A stretch of 64,000 nt of DNA from Marinibacterium profundimaris. GTDB taxonomy: Bacteria; Pseudomonadota; Alphaproteobacteria; Rhodobacterales; Rhodobacteraceae. The stretch's first letter is position 1; each line of letters opens with the position of its first letter. The stretch spans positions 310,001 to 374,000 of the forward strand of contig NZ_AQQR01000003.1 of assembly GCF_002210095.1 (NCBI RefSeq). Direction: 5' to 3'. Position numbers and translations under genes: made by a program. This document shows, piece after piece, positions 6,871 to 16,338 of the stretch. The notes below the pieces were generated by a model that saw only the letters and a list, made by a program, of their open reading frames with translations, was not told where the DNA came from and made no database searches.

Positions 6871-9504
6871 TCACACGATGATGTCGCCCACCGACAGGTC
6901 GTCCACCTGGACGTCCAGCAGGGTCAGGCGCCCTTCACCGGATTCGAGAACCGCATGCCTGCCGTTCTGGAAGAAGCCGTTCAGCACCTCGTCCTCGGTG
7001 CCAAACCCCCATCCCTTGATGACCAGATGGTCCACGCCCACCTCGAAATCCGTGACAACGTCCCGTCCCGAACCGGTGTGGAACACGAACAGGTCGGTGC
7101 CCGCCCCGCCGGTCAGCCGATCATTGCCGCCGCGCCCGGTAAGCCGGTCGGCGCCGTCGCCGCCGACGATCCGGTTGGCGTTCCCGTCGCCGTACAGCAG
7201 GTCTGAAAAGCGACTGCCGGCAAGGTTTTCCACGTCGGAGAAGCGGTCGCCCTTCGCATCGCCGGATTGCCGCGCCCCGCCCTGCAGGTCGGCGACCACG
7301 CCGGCCATGGCGTCCATGTAGCCGGCGGTATCGTTGCCGGTTCCGCCGTGCAGGTCATCCGCTCCGGCGCCGCCGATCAGCATGTCCTTGCCCGCCCCGC
7401 CGATCAGCGCATCCGCGCCGCCCTTGCCATAGAGCCGGTCATTGCCGTCGTTGCCGCGAAAGTCGTTCGCGACAGAGGTTCCAATGAAGGTGTCGTTCCA
7501 GCGCGACCCTATCACCCCCTCGATCCCGACATGTCTGTCACCCGATGCCTCGCCGCGGTTGCGAAGTTCGTTGCCCAGATCCGCCGTGACGGCCGACCTC
7601 GCCGCGTTGAACACGGCCCAGTCCTTTCCGGCCCCGCCCCGATGGACGTCCGCGCCGTCTCCACCGCTCAGCATCTGGCTGCCACGACCGCCCAGCAGCT
7701 TGTCATTGCCGCTGCCGCCGATCATCCTGGTCCCCTCGCCGCCGCCCTGGATCAGATCGTCTCCAGCGCCGCCGGTCAGCAGATCCGCGCCACCACCGCC
7801 CCCGTTTATCTTGTCGTCGCCCGCGCCGCCGTCGAGCCGGTCAGACCAGGGGCCGCCCGAAATATCGTCGTTGCCATTTTGCCCGTAAATGGCGTTGTCC
7901 GAGCGTATGGTACTTCCCCTGTCGTCGCCGCCGCCCAGCCAGGCGGTCTGATTTGGGCCGTCGAGCGAGATGTGGTTGGCGCCGCCATTGCCACGCACGG
8001 TTATGGCGCCGGCCGTGAAGATCTTAGTCAGAAGGTTTTCCACGTTGTCGGGCATCGTGAAATCGACATCGGTAAAGACCGTGTCCACCCCGCCGCGGGG
8101 CCCCTCGGCGATCCGCACATTGGTGGCGTTCACGAAATAGAGGTCGTCCCCCGCCCCGCCCGCGGCGCCATCGCCGGCATGCGACAGCAGAAAGCTCTCG
8201 TTCGCGTCGGTGCCATGGGTCCATCGTCCGTCGACATCGTAGAGCCCGGCCTTTTCCAGCAGGCGTTCCCGCATGTTGGCCTGCACCCTTGCATGGGCCG
8301 GATCGCCGGCCAGGTTGTTCAGCTGCCGGGGGTCGGCGATCATGTCGTAAAGCTCTTCCGAGCCGTCCTCGTAGAGAATGTAGGCGTGCTTCGGGCTGCG
8401 CAGCATGGCCGAGCCGTACATCCAGGTCACCGCCCGCCCGTCGCCCTCCGCCGGGCCGGTTCCAAGGACCAGCGGCATCAGGCTGTCCCCCTCCAGATGC
8501 GCCGGCCGGGGCAGTCCGGCAAGGTCGGTCAGCGTGGGATAGATGTCGATCAGGCTGACGATGTCGTCGACAAACGTGCCGGCATTGGCGTTGCCGGCGG
8601 GCTTGATCACAAGCGGCGCACGCGTCGCCTCCTCCCACAGCGTGAACTTGTGCCAGTTTCCGTCGTGATCGCCCAGGTGATAGCCGTGGTCGCTCCACAG
8701 GATGATATTGCTGTCGTCGAAGTTGCCGGTCGCGTCGAGCCGGTCCAGCAGGCGGCCGACCTGCACATCGGCGTATGAAACACTGGCCATGTAGCCCTGC
8801 ATCCACAGACGCGCGTCGTCGGCGGTGGCCGGGAGCGGACCATGCGGCAACTGCTCACGGATGAAGGCGGGCACATCGCTCATGTCCTCGCCGACCAGGC
8901 CGGGCACGACGACCTCGTCCAGCGGATAGAGATCGAAATAGGCCTGCGGCACCACCCAGCTGGTATGGGGCTTGACCAGACCCACATTCAGCATGACGTC
9001 CTCGCCCGGCGCCCGGGCAGCCAGGAAATCGAGCGCCGCATCCATGGCGATCTCGTCGGCGAGGTCGTCTTCGGTCAGGCCGGGCGGCAGGGGTTGCACA
9101 TATGCCGTGGCCGGCGCACCGGAATAATACCCCGAGAGCGGCAGGTTTTCGGACGTGATCGCATTCGCGACCGAGGCCGGCATGTTCCCGTGGAACACCT
9201 TCCCGAAGACTCCGACGGTTGCCCCGGCATCGAGGAACTGGGCCATCCAGGTTTGCCCGGGCTCCACATGCTGATACCAGGCCTGCCCGTTGCTGTGCAC
9301 GCCGGTGGTGTCGGGCATCATGCCGCTCATCGTCGCTGTCCGGGACGGGTTGCAGAGCGCCTCGGCGGCAAAGGCATTGGCGAAGGTCACGCCGCTTCCC
9401 ATGATCCTGTCGATGTTGGGGGTTCGGACCTGTCCGAAGAGATCGCCGCCCGGCGCGATCCATTGGGCAAGGTCATCTATCGAGATGACGATTGTCGTGG
9501 CCAT
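6871..9504 (-). CDS. Sulfatase fused to RTX (hemolysin-type calcium-binding) repeats
   Basis: The 877-residue protein has an N-terminal alkaline-phosphatase-fold sulfatase domain (about residues 1-430), with metal-binding DD at 10-11 and the formylglycine signature C-N-P-S-R at 51-55. Cys51 is therefore the residue expected to be converted to formylglycine. From about 460 to 805 it carries many Gly/Asp-rich nonapeptides of GGxGxDxL type, which bind calcium outside the cell, and it ends in a hydrophobic strand-rich tail finishing in DIIV. There is no N-terminal signal peptide, which fits type I secretion through a C-terminal signal. No ABC exporter or membrane fusion partner lies next to it. 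The ATG at 9504 follows GGAG by about 10 bases. Secreted hydrolysis of sulfated polysaccharide is the likely role; the polymer is unknown. Confidence 0.88.
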   Translation of the reverse strand: MATTIVISIDDLAQWIAPGGDLFGQVRTPNIDRIMGSGVTFANAFAAEALCNPSRTATMSGMMPDTTGVHSNGQAWYQHVEPGQTWMAQFLDAGATVGVFGKVFHGNMPASVANAITSENLPLSGYYSGAPATAYVQPLPPGLTEDDLADEIAMDAALDFLAARAPGEDVMLNVGLVKPHTSWVVPQAYFDLYPLDEVVVPGLVGEDMSDVPAFIREQLPHGPLPATADDARLWMQGYMASVSYADVQVGRLLDRLDATGNFDDSNIILWSDHGYHLGDHDGNWHKFTLWEEATRAPLVIKPAGNANAGTFVDDIVSLIDIYPTLTDLAGLPRPAHLEGDSLMPLVLGTGPAEGDGRAVTWMYGSAMLRSPKHAYILYEDGSEELYDMIADPRQLNNLAGDPAHARVQANMRERLLEKAGLYDVDGRWTHGTDANESFLLSHAGDGAAGGAGDDLYFVNATNVRIAEGPRGGVDTVFTDVDFTMPDNVENLLTKIFTAGAITVRGNGGANHISLDGPNQTAWLGGGDDRGSTIRSDNAIYGQNGNDDISGGPWSDRLDGGAGDDKINGGGGGADLLTGGAGDDLIQGGGEGTRMIGGSGNDKLLGGRGSQMLSGGDGADVHRGGAGKDWAVFNAARSAVTADLGNELRNRGEASGDRHVGIEGVIGSRWNDTFIGTSVANDFRGNDGNDRLYGKGGADALIGGAGKDMLIGGAGADDLHGGTGNDTAGYMDAMAGVVADLQGGARQSGDAKGDRFSDVENLAGSRFSDLLYGDGNANRIVGGDGADRLTGRGGNDRLTGGAGTDLFVFHTGSGRDVVTDFEVGVDHLVIKGWGFGTEDEVLNGFFQNGRHAVLESGEGRLTLLDVQVDDLSVGDIIV

Positions 9505-10088
9505 GAAACAACGGCTCCATACTGGGTACTGTAACACGTCAGAACCCGGCGCCTCTGATACCGCGCGCGTGCCGACCATGCACAAGGACGTCGGGCGGCC
9601 CAGGCGATCGCGTCAAGGAGTTCCCCCTCAAAACGCCACCTCGACACATTTCACCGGAAGAATTCTTCAGATAAACCAATTTTATAGGTATGCTTACCAG
9701 TCTGCGGCGTGAGAATGGAGCCTCCTGACGGAGGCCCCGGATTCGATCGCCCGACCCAGCCCGCGTTTCCCTTGGGAAGTCGCACCCCGTACTGGCTGAC
9801 GTGCGACGTCGTGACGGACCAGCATTCGATTCCCACGCAGGTTTGTGCTTGGGCGTGCAGACCGTCGAGCTGCCGCTTCATGCGCCTCGGCGCGTCCCCT
9901 CGCCTGTCGGAGATCCTGATACCGATCCACTCACGCTTCGCCCGGACAAGGAAGATCACTGCGACGACGATGTCGGGACAGCTCTGCCGGCAGCGCCAAC
10001 AGAGCATCAGGGCCCGTCTCGGGCCGGACAAGAGTATATCAGGCCAGATCGCCCATGTCCGCGCCGGGCGGGACGGTCCGGCCAGCGC
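9505..10088. other. Long intergenic region upstream of the RTX sulfatase
   Basis: No gene is convincing in these 584 bases. The part near 9655-9705 is AT-rich and probably holds the sulfatase promoter. It contains the 12-base perfect palindrome GAAGAATTCTTC at 9657-9668. A GCCTCC/GGAGGC hairpin lies near 9719-9734 without a T run. The remainder shows only shadow reading frames. Confidence 0.45.
9657..9668. promoter_or_regulatory. Perfect palindrome upstream of the RTX sulfatase
   Basis: GAAGAATTCTTC is a perfect 12-base palindrome about 150 bases upstream of the sulfatase start, in the AT-richest part of this gap. It may be an operator, but a chance palindrome cannot be excluded. Confidence 0.25.
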
Positions 10089-11384
10089 TCAGAGCGGCAA
10101 GCGATGCACCATTTCGACAAGCCGCCGGAAGACCGCGGGTGTCTTCCGCACGCCGTCATGCTCGTATTCGTTGGTGACCCAGCAAGCGCAGTTCCCGATG
10201 GCGGCGGCGGTTTCCAGCGAGAGATCGGCATCCACGTACAAGTCGTCGTGATATACGATCGCGGCCACGGGAACCTCGTTGTCGGCAAGCACCTTGGGGT
10301 CGTAAAGGCTGCGTTCGAACGGACGTTCGGCCAGCAGGTTCACCGCCCCCCGGAAACTGCGCAGGCCACGAATGTCGTCGAACATCCAAGGAAACATCAT
10401 TTCGCCCGTGAACAGCAGCGGGCGGGCGGATGGGTCAAAGGCCGGATGCTCGGCGCGGACCCGTTCGGCGGCCCAGCCCGTGACCCCGCCGTGCTGGCCG
10501 TAGATGCTCTCCTGCAGTGCCACGAACAGGGGATTTCCGGCAAACGAGGTGGCGGCCATGACCTGGTGCAGGAAGACGTCCGACAGCCCGCTGGCGGCGT
10601 CGGGATCGAAGGCTTCGTCCAGTGTCCACAGGACGTTCTCGAACCCGGGCGCCATGCCGAAATCCAGGCCCAGGGTCTGGAACCGCCGCACCGTCAGGAC
10701 ATCCCCGTCCGGGAGCACCGGCGCGCGGGTCTCGATCAGGTCGGCGATGCGCGCGGTCATCTCTACCGCGTGGGGGTACCTCCGGGCGAAGCGACGGTTC
10801 TTTCCGGCCACGCGCGGGTAGGTCCGGCGGTAGACCTCTTCGGCCGTGGCGCTCAGCCCGGCGAGCCCCCCGGTGACCAGACAGCTGTCGAGCGCCTGAG
10901 GGAAAGTGGACAGGTAATGCAGGGTCAGGAAGCCGCCGTAGCTTTGGCCCAGCGTGGTCCAGGTCACGCCGCCATAGACCGCGGCGCGGATGAACTCGCA
11001 ATCCCGGATGATCGCATCCGTCCCGAAGCACGAGAGGTAATCGGCCCCTTCCGCGGCGGAGAGCGCGGCCATGCGGTTGCCGGTCACCGGCGTCGAGCGC
11101 CCGGTTCCGCGCTGATCCAGGAGGATGACCCGAAACCGTTTCAGCGCCTCGGCGAGCCATGGCGGATCGCCGGCGCCCGGTCGCGGGGATTTCCCGCCGG
11201 GACCGCCCTGCAGGAACAGCAGCAGGGGCAGATCCTCATGGACGCGTTCCGGATCGACGACTTCGCGGAAGAAGACCGAGATCGTCGGGCCGTCCTCGGA
11301 TGACCAGTCCAGCGGAACGTCGACGCTGACCTCTTTCAGGACGCCTGCGGGGCCCCGGTAGGTCGGACCATGCCGGACGGTCAT
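10089..11384 (-). CDS. Prolyl aminopeptidase-like alpha/beta hydrolase (peptidase family S33)
   Basis: The 431-residue protein has an alpha/beta-hydrolase fold: oxyanion motif GGPGG at 60-64, DQRGTGRS at 90-97, and nucleophile Ser148 in GQSYGG. The length and the region after the nucleophile resemble the long prolyl aminopeptidases typified by the Aeromonas enzyme, which by established knowledge releases N-terminal proline and also hydroxyproline. There is no signal peptide, so it should act on imported peptides in the cytoplasm. The gene starts inside the stop of the ABC ATPase gene (ATGA overlap) and is the last gene of the six-gene importer operon. In this context release of N-terminal hydroxyproline is a reasonable inference. 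Other S33 hydrolase activities remain possible. Confidence 0.78.
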   Translation of the reverse strand: MTVRHGPTYRGPAGVLKEVSVDVPLDWSSEDGPTISVFFREVVDPERVHEDLPLLLFLQGGPGGKSPRPGAGDPPWLAEALKRFRVILLDQRGTGRSTPVTGNRMAALSAAEGADYLSCFGTDAIIRDCEFIRAAVYGGVTWTTLGQSYGGFLTLHYLSTFPQALDSCLVTGGLAGLSATAEEVYRRTYPRVAGKNRRFARRYPHAVEMTARIADLIETRAPVLPDGDVLTVRRFQTLGLDFGMAPGFENVLWTLDEAFDPDAASGLSDVFLHQVMAATSFAGNPLFVALQESIYGQHGGVTGWAAERVRAEHPAFDPSARPLLFTGEMMFPWMFDDIRGLRSFRGAVNLLAERPFERSLYDPKVLADNEVPVAAIVYHDDLYVDADLSLETAAAIGNCACWVTNEYEHDGVRKTPAVFRRLVEMVHRLPL

Positions 11385-12475
11385 GTCAGGGCCCGCGTCG
11401 TCTCGGCGTCGAACAGCATCGCGCGGTCGGTGTCGATGAACAGATCCGCCGGGGCTCCGGCCTGCAAGGCCACGTCGGGCGCAAGCCGCGCACAAAGGGT
11501 GGTCCGGCCGATCGATCCATAGGCCAGGGTCTCGATGCCCAGGGGTTCCACCTCGTCCAGCGTGACCGGCACCGGCACGCCCTGCGGCCCTTGCGCGGCG
11601 ATCCCCACAGCCTCGGGCCGGACGCCCAGAACGACATTGGCCGAACGCGCCTGTTCGACCCCCGCCCGCACCTTGCCGCGCAGGGCAACCGTCGTCCCGT
11701 TCTCCAGCGTGAGGCCGAGGTCATCGCCCGCGCCGGACAGGGTGCCGGGCAGCAGGTTCATCGGCGGCGATCCGATGAAGCCGGCAACGAATGTGGTCGC
11801 GGGCTTCTCGTAAAGCTCAAGGGGACGCCCGACCTGTTCGATATGGCCATGGTTCATGACCACGACACGATCGGCCATTGTCATGGCCTCGGTCTGGTCA
11901 TGGGTGACATAGACGGTCGTCGTCGGGATCAGCCGGTGCAAGCGCTTGATTTCGCCCCGCATCTGGACCCGCAGCTTGGCATCAAGGTTCGACAGCGGTT
12001 CGTCGAACAGGAACACCTCGGGGTTGCGCACGATGGCGCGCCCCATCGCGACCCTCTGCCGCTGCCCCCCCGACAACTGGCTGGGGCGCCGGTCGAGAAG
12101 GCTGGTGATGTCCAGCGTCTCGGCCGCCTGCGCGACCTTGGTGGCGATCTCGGCTCTGGGCGTGCCGCGTTGCTGCAGGCAGAAGGCCAGGTTCTCGCCC
12201 ACGGACATGTGCGGGTAAAGCGCGTAGTTCTGGAACACCATCGCGATGTCGCGCTTGCCCGGCGAGACCCGGTTGACCACCCGGTCGCCGATGTAGATGC
12301 GCCCGCCCGAGATATGTTCGAGCCCGGCAATCATCCTGAGCGTGGTGGACTTGCCGCAGCCGGAGGGACCGACGAAGACGACGAATTCCTCGTTCTCGAT
12401 CTCGAGGTTGATGCCGTGAACGACGCGCGTCGTGCCATATTGCTTGATGAGGTTTTGCAGGACCAGTCCAGCCAT
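11381..12475 (-). CDS. ABC transporter ATPase, MalK/UgpC type (CUT1 sugar importer)
   Basis: The 364-residue protein has a complete ABC ATPase domain: Walker [10 protein letters not shown]-loop [10 protein letters not shown], signature LSGGQRQR, Walker B VFLFDEP, D-loop SNLD and switch His in [12 protein letters not shown]-terminal TOBE/OB-type regulatory domain follows from about residue 235. This pattern is typical of ATPases that energise CUT1 sugar importers. It would pair with the two permeases and the binding protein encoded upstream in the same operon. It lies 3 bases after the GH127 stop and overlaps the peptidase gene by ATGA, so it is embedded between two degradative enzymes. The ATPase call is secure; sugar specificity is not readable from it. 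Confidence 0.93.
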   Translation of the reverse strand: MAGLVLQNLIKQYGTTRVVHGINLEIENEEFVVFVGPSGCGKSTTLRMIAGLEHISGGRIYIGDRVVNRVSPGKRDIAMVFQNYALYPHMSVGENLAFCLQQRGTPRAEIATKVAQAAETLDITSLLDRRPSQLSGGQRQRVAMGRAIVRNPEVFLFDEPLSNLDAKLRVQMRGEIKRLHRLIPTTTVYVTHDQTEAMTMADRVVVMNHGHIEQVGRPLELYEKPATTFVAGFIGSPPMNLLPGTLSGAGDDLGLTLENGTTVALRGKVRAGVEQARSANVVLGVRPEAVGIAAQGPQGVPVPVTLDEVEPLGIETLAYGSIGRTTLCARLAPDVALQAGAPADLFIDTDRAMLFDAETTRALT

Positions 12476-12478
12476 CCG

Positions 12479-14407
12479 TCAGCGCTCCATCATCCAGACC
12501 AGCATGCCGCCGGCGTCGCGGTTGGCCCAGAGATGATAGGGGATCGCCGTGACCGTCACCGGTTCGGTCGTCGGTTTGCTGCCCTGATAGAGCGCGCCCT
12601 GCCATTCGCTGGCGTTCATCTTCAGGGCCGGGCCCGTCAGCACGGTGGCCCCGCCCAGCAGGTCGGGCCGGAATTCCGCCTCGAACGTGTCGTCCGCGCT
12701 CAGGATCAGGTGTTGAGGAGGCACGCCGACATCGGCCTGCTCGACGCAATAGACTACCGGGCCGCGTTTCAGCGCGACACGCCCCGCGTTCTCGGTGGCA
12801 TCGGGATGGGCATAGAGCCGCTCCACCGGCATGGGCAGATGCAACGTCACCGTGTCCCCCGCCGACCAGGTCCGGCTGATCGTGGCATAGCCGCGCTCGG
12901 TAACGGCGGAGAGGTCGATGTCCTCGCCGTTCACCGACAGCCGCGCGCCCTTGCACCAGCCCGGAATGCGCAGCGACAGGTCGAAATCTGCGGGCGTCGC
13001 CGGGTCGATCGCAAAGCTGACGTCGGTATCCCAGGGATAGTCGGTCGACTGGGTGACGGCCACCTCGGTCCCGCCAAGCGCCAGGGTCACGCTGTTGTCG
13101 GAATAGAGATGGACGGCCAGCGCGTTTTCCTTGGCCGTGTAATGGTAGGATCCGATCGAGGCGATGAACCGGGCGATGTTGGTCGGGCAGCAAGGGCAGT
13201 AATGCCATTGCCACCGGCGATGCTGACCGTGGCTTTCAAGCGGGTTCTCGTAGAAATACGAATGTCCGTCGAGGCCGATCCCCGACAGCGCCCCGTTGAA
13301 GGCCACCAGTTCGAGAATGTCGGTGTAACGAGCGTCAAGCACCGTCTGCGCCATGCGGTGGGTCCAGAACCCAAGCGCGATGGAGGCGCAGGTCTCGGCA
13401 TAGGCGGTTTCGTTGGGAAGGTCATATTCGCGGGTGAAGCCCTCGTTGTCCTTCGACGAGCCGATGCCGCCGGTGACATAGAGAAGCTTCGACGTGAGAT
13501 GCCCGAAGAGCGTTTCAAGCGCCGCGCGCAGGCTGTCGTCGCCGGTCTCGAACGCAAGATCCGCCATCGCCGAAAAGAGGTAGGTGGCCCGCACCGCGTG
13601 GCCTTCCACCTCGGTCTGCTCGCGGACCGGCTTGTGGGCCTGGCTGTAGGCGTAGGTCTCGAAGATGTAGTCGTCCGGCTCTTCGCCGCGGCGGCGGGCC
13701 TCGTCGTCGTAATAGGACGGCATCTGCCCGCGTTCGTCCACGAAGAACGAGGCCTGCCGGAGGTGCCGCGGATCGCCGGTGATCTTGTAGAGCTTGATCA
13801 GCGCGATCTCGATCTCTTCGTGGGCATCGTAGCCGCGCAGCTTGCCCTCTTCGGTGCCGAAGGTGTCGATGATGTGGTCCACGCATTTCGACATGATATC
13901 AAGGAACTTGCGCTTGCCGGTCGCCTCGTAATAGGCCACCGCGCCCTCCAGCAGATGACCCATAGAATACATCTCGTGCAGGTCGCGCAGGTTGGTCCAG
14001 CGCTTCTCGGGCTCGCGGCGGATGAACCACGAGTTCAGGTAGCCGTCTGGCATCTGGCCCTCTTCCAGGCGGTCGACGATATCGTCGATCTTGGCCTCGA
14101 TATCGGCATTGCGCTGGTATTTCAGCATATAGGAGGCCGCTTCGATCCATTTCCCGAAGTCGCTGTCGAAGAAGTGCTGCATCGACAGGCCGGAGGGCTG
14201 GATCGGGCGGGCAAGCGGGCCGGGAGGCGACTTGAAATCGAGAACCTCCAGAAACTTCTCTTCTTCCAGCCGCATGTACTGGGTGGGCACCGTGACGTCG
14301 CGGACGGTGTCGTGCCAGTGTTTCCAGAAACCACGAGGGAAGCGGACCGATGCATGGTCCACCGGAACGAAACGGGAGGCGGCAAGGCCTTTGGTGTGCG
14401 GGTTCAT
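12479..14407 (-). CDS. Glycoside hydrolase family 127, beta-L-arabinofuranosidase-like
   Basis: The 642-residue protein has the layout of GH127/DUF1680: an alpha/alpha-barrel catalytic domain followed by beta-sandwich domains. The zinc-site residues of the Bifidobacterium HypBA1 enzyme have clear counterparts. Glu338 and Cys340 lie in an ETCASI motif, and Cys404/Cys406/Cys407 in HYCPCCPTN include the pair used as metal ligand and nucleophile. HypBA1, by established knowledge, removes beta-L-arabinofuranose from hydroxyproline-linked arabino-oligosaccharides of plant extensins. There is no signal peptide, so it acts on imported substrate. It lies between the permease and ATPase genes of the importer, 9 bases after one and 3 before the other. 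Hydroxyproline-catabolism genes directly upstream support this substrate. Some GH127 members act on other sugars, so specificity is an inference. Confidence 0.87.
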   Translation of the reverse strand: MNPHTKGLAASRFVPVDHASVRFPRGFWKHWHDTVRDVTVPTQYMRLEEEKFLEVLDFKSPPGPLARPIQPSGLSMQHFFDSDFGKWIEAASYMLKYQRNADIEAKIDDIVDRLEEGQMPDGYLNSWFIRREPEKRWTNLRDLHEMYSMGHLLEGAVAYYEATGKRKFLDIMSKCVDHIIDTFGTEEGKLRGYDAHEEIEIALIKLYKITGDPRHLRQASFFVDERGQMPSYYDDEARRRGEEPDDYIFETYAYSQAHKPVREQTEVEGHAVRATYLFSAMADLAFETGDDSLRAALETLFGHLTSKLLYVTGGIGSSKDNEGFTREYDLPNETAYAETCASIALGFWTHRMAQTVLDARYTDILELVAFNGALSGIGLDGHSYFYENPLESHGQHRRWQWHYCPCCPTNIARFIASIGSYHYTAKENALAVHLYSDNSVTLALGGTEVAVTQSTDYPWDTDVSFAIDPATPADFDLSLRIPGWCKGARLSVNGEDIDLSAVTERGYATISRTWSAGDTVTLHLPMPVERLYAHPDATENAGRVALKRGPVVYCVEQADVGVPPQHLILSADDTFEAEFRPDLLGGATVLTGPALKMNASEWQGALYQGSKPTTEPVTVTAIPYHLWANRDAGGMLVWMMER

Positions 14408-14416
14408 CGGGTCACC

Positions 14417-15310
14417 TTATTTCACCGCGCCGGCCACAAGACCGCGCACGTAGTAGCGTTGGAGTGTCAGGAAGAGCAGGATGCAGGGCACCATGGTGAT
14501 GGTGATCCCGGCCTGCAGCGCGCCCCAGTCGATCATCCCGCGAATGCCGGTGGTCACGTTGACCAGCATGACAGGAAGGGAGAACTTCTCCTCCTGGCTC
14601 AGGAAGATCAGGGCGGCGAGAAATTCGTTCCACGAGTTCAGGAAGGCGAACATCGCGACCGTGGCCACGCCCGGCAGAGCGAGCGGCAGGGTGATGCGCC
14701 GCATCAGCGCCCACTGGCTGGCCCCGTCGATCCGCGCGCTTTCGATCAGGGCCTTGGGCACCGCGTCGAAGGCATTGCGCATCATGAAGATCGAAAAGGG
14801 CAGCTGGAAGGTCACGTAGATCAGCACGAGGCCCGTCAGGCTGTTGGCCAAACGCAGCTTCACGAGGATCAGGAACAGCGGCGTCAGGATCGACTGGAAC
14901 GGGATCATCATCGTGGCAAGGATGACGACGAAAATCACGTTCTGGCCCGGGAACCGGAACTTGGAGAACCCGTAGCCTGCCGGCACCGCGATCAGAAGGG
15001 TCACGACCACCGTGCCCACCGCAAGGAAAAGCGAGTTGCGCACGAAGCTCCACAGCCCGTCGCCGACGGTGTCGAGGTTGCGGTAATTGTCCAGCGAGAC
15101 ATTGCGGGGGATCAGCCGGACCGGGTCCGACAGGGTCTCGGCCGGAAGCTTGAACGAATTCGCCACGGACCACACGATCGGCATGATGAAGATGGCCGCT
15201 ATGGCGAAGCCCAGGATGATGTAGAGCGCCCGTTTGACGTGATCGATGGCCGGGGTGGCCTCGAGCGGGATGTCGTCCGCGTGGCTCTCGCTGAAAGTCG
15301 CGTCGCTCAT
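14417..15310 (-). CDS. CUT1 sugar ABC importer permease (MalG type)
   Basis: The 297-residue protein has about six membrane segments and the cytoplasmic EAA loop (ALIESARIDGASQW) that docks on the ATPase. It ends in the short RYYVRGLVAGAVK tail typical of MalG-type CUT1 permeases. The start is set at the ATG at 15310, four bases after the stop of the other permease gene; the frame is open further upstream with no family similarity. It should form the membrane channel with the permease encoded by 15315-16241. The substrate is inferred only from the operon: the adjacent GH127 gene points to an arabinoside. Confidence 0.92.
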   Translation of the reverse strand: MSDATFSESHADDIPLEATPAIDHVKRALYIILGFAIAAIFIMPIVWSVANSFKLPAETLSDPVRLIPRNVSLDNYRNLDTVGDGLWSFVRNSLFLAVGTVVVTLLIAVPAGYGFSKFRFPGQNVIFVVILATMMIPFQSILTPLFLILVKLRLANSLTGLVLIYVTFQLPFSIFMMRNAFDAVPKALIESARIDGASQWALMRRITLPLALPGVATVAMFAFLNSWNEFLAALIFLSQEEKFSLPVMLVNVTTGIRGMIDWGALQAGITITMVPCILLFLTLQRYYVRGLVAGAVK

Positions 15311-15314
15311 GTGA

Positions 15315-16241
15315 TTACTCCGGGGCCTTGCGGAAGTTGACGATCGCCATCTGCATGGCGCTGATCGCGACGAGGATGACCAGCAGGACCAGCGACATCG
15401 CCGAGCCATATCCAAGCCGATAGGACGAGAAGCTCTGCAGATAGATCGAGAAGACCGCGGTCACGGTCGAATTGCGCGGGCCGCCCTGGGTGATGATGAA
15501 GAACTGGTCGAAGGCCAGCATTGACCAGGTCACGTTCAGCACCAGCGCCAGGATGATCGAATTGCGCATCAGCGGCAGCGTCACCCTGACAAAGCGCGCC
15601 AGCGGACCTGCGCCGTCGATCTTAGCCGCCTCGGTGACGTCGTCCGGGACCGATTGCAGCCCGGTCAGCAGGATGACCATCGTAAAGCCCGCCTGCTTCC
15701 AGACCACCATCAGGATCACGACGATCAGCGCGGGCCAGAAGCTTTCGGTCGGGCGCGGCGCCGCGTCCACCAGGCCGGACCGCAACAGCAGCTCGGCAAA
15801 GACACCGTTGTCGGGGTTCAGCAGCCAGGTCCAGAGCGTCGCCGCCGCGCCGAAGCCGATGACCACGGGCATGAAGTAGATGGTCCGGAAAAAGCCTGCG
15901 ATGCGCAGCGGACGGTCGACCAGCAGCGCCAGCGGAAAGGCCACGAGGAAGATGGCCGAGGTCACGAGCACCGTGTAAAGCGCCGTGAACCGGATCGAAC
16001 TCCAGAACCTCCGGTCGCCCATGAGCTCCGAGAAATTCTCCAGCCCGATGAACCGGGGTTCCCCCAGCAATGGCCAGTTATGGAAGCTCATCCAGACGGT
16101 CATTCCCATCGGCAGCAGGAACAGTAGCCCGATGAAAAGAAGACTGGGCGTGATCAGCGCCGCCCCGAGCCATTGATGCGGCTCTCGGGTCACGACGGGC
16201 GGCTCTTCGGGGGAAGGTCCTGCTTCGGCGGTTTCACTCAT
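15315..16241 (-). CDS. CUT1 sugar ABC importer permease (MalF/UgpA type)
   Basis: The 308-residue protein has six predicted membrane segments, the first near residues 28-48, and an EAA loop (DDVTEAAKIDGAGP) in the last third. This is the MalF/UgpA-type partner in CUT1 importers. The N-terminal cytoplasmic part is short and Pro/Glu-rich. I set the start at the ATG at 16241; the frame is open back to 16316 without similarity. It follows the binding-protein gene by about 100 bases and precedes the second permease by 4 bases, so all are in one operon. Family call strong, transported sugar inferred. Confidence 0.92.
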   Translation of the reverse strand: MSETAEAGPSPEEPPVVTREPHQWLGAALITPSLLFIGLLFLLPMGMTVWMSFHNWPLLGEPRFIGLENFSELMGDRRFWSSIRFTALYTVLVTSAIFLVAFPLALLVDRPLRIAGFFRTIYFMPVVIGFGAAATLWTWLLNPDNGVFAELLLRSGLVDAAPRPTESFWPALIVVILMVVWKQAGFTMVILLTGLQSVPDDVTEAAKIDGAGPLARFVRVTLPLMRNSIILALVLNVTWSMLAFDQFFIITQGGPRNSTVTAVFSIYLQSFSSYRLGYGSAMSLVLLVILVAISAMQMAIVNFRKAPE

Positions 16242-16338
16242 GATCTGGGGCCGTTGATGCTGTGGCCGTGCGGGCCGGTCCAGGAAAGGATGCCGGCAAC
16301 TCGAGGCTGCCGGCATGACGTATCGACGTGAGGGTGCG

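Noticed and set aside
7090-7900. Short repeated GC-rich units that could look like a CRISPR or tandem repeat array
   Set aside because: The repeats are degenerate and encode RTX nonapeptides in the frame of the sulfatase gene.
14412-15173. A second minus-strand frame of 253 codons inside the permease gene
   Set aside because: It is an out-of-frame shadow rich in Arg and Pro with no membrane segments, while the main frame is a clear permease.
11591-15340. A 1249-codon open frame on the plus strand opposite the ABC importer and GH127 genes
   Set aside because: It is exactly antisense to several well-supported genes, has an Arg/His/Gly/Asp-rich composition typical of high-GC shadow frames and no recognisable domain.
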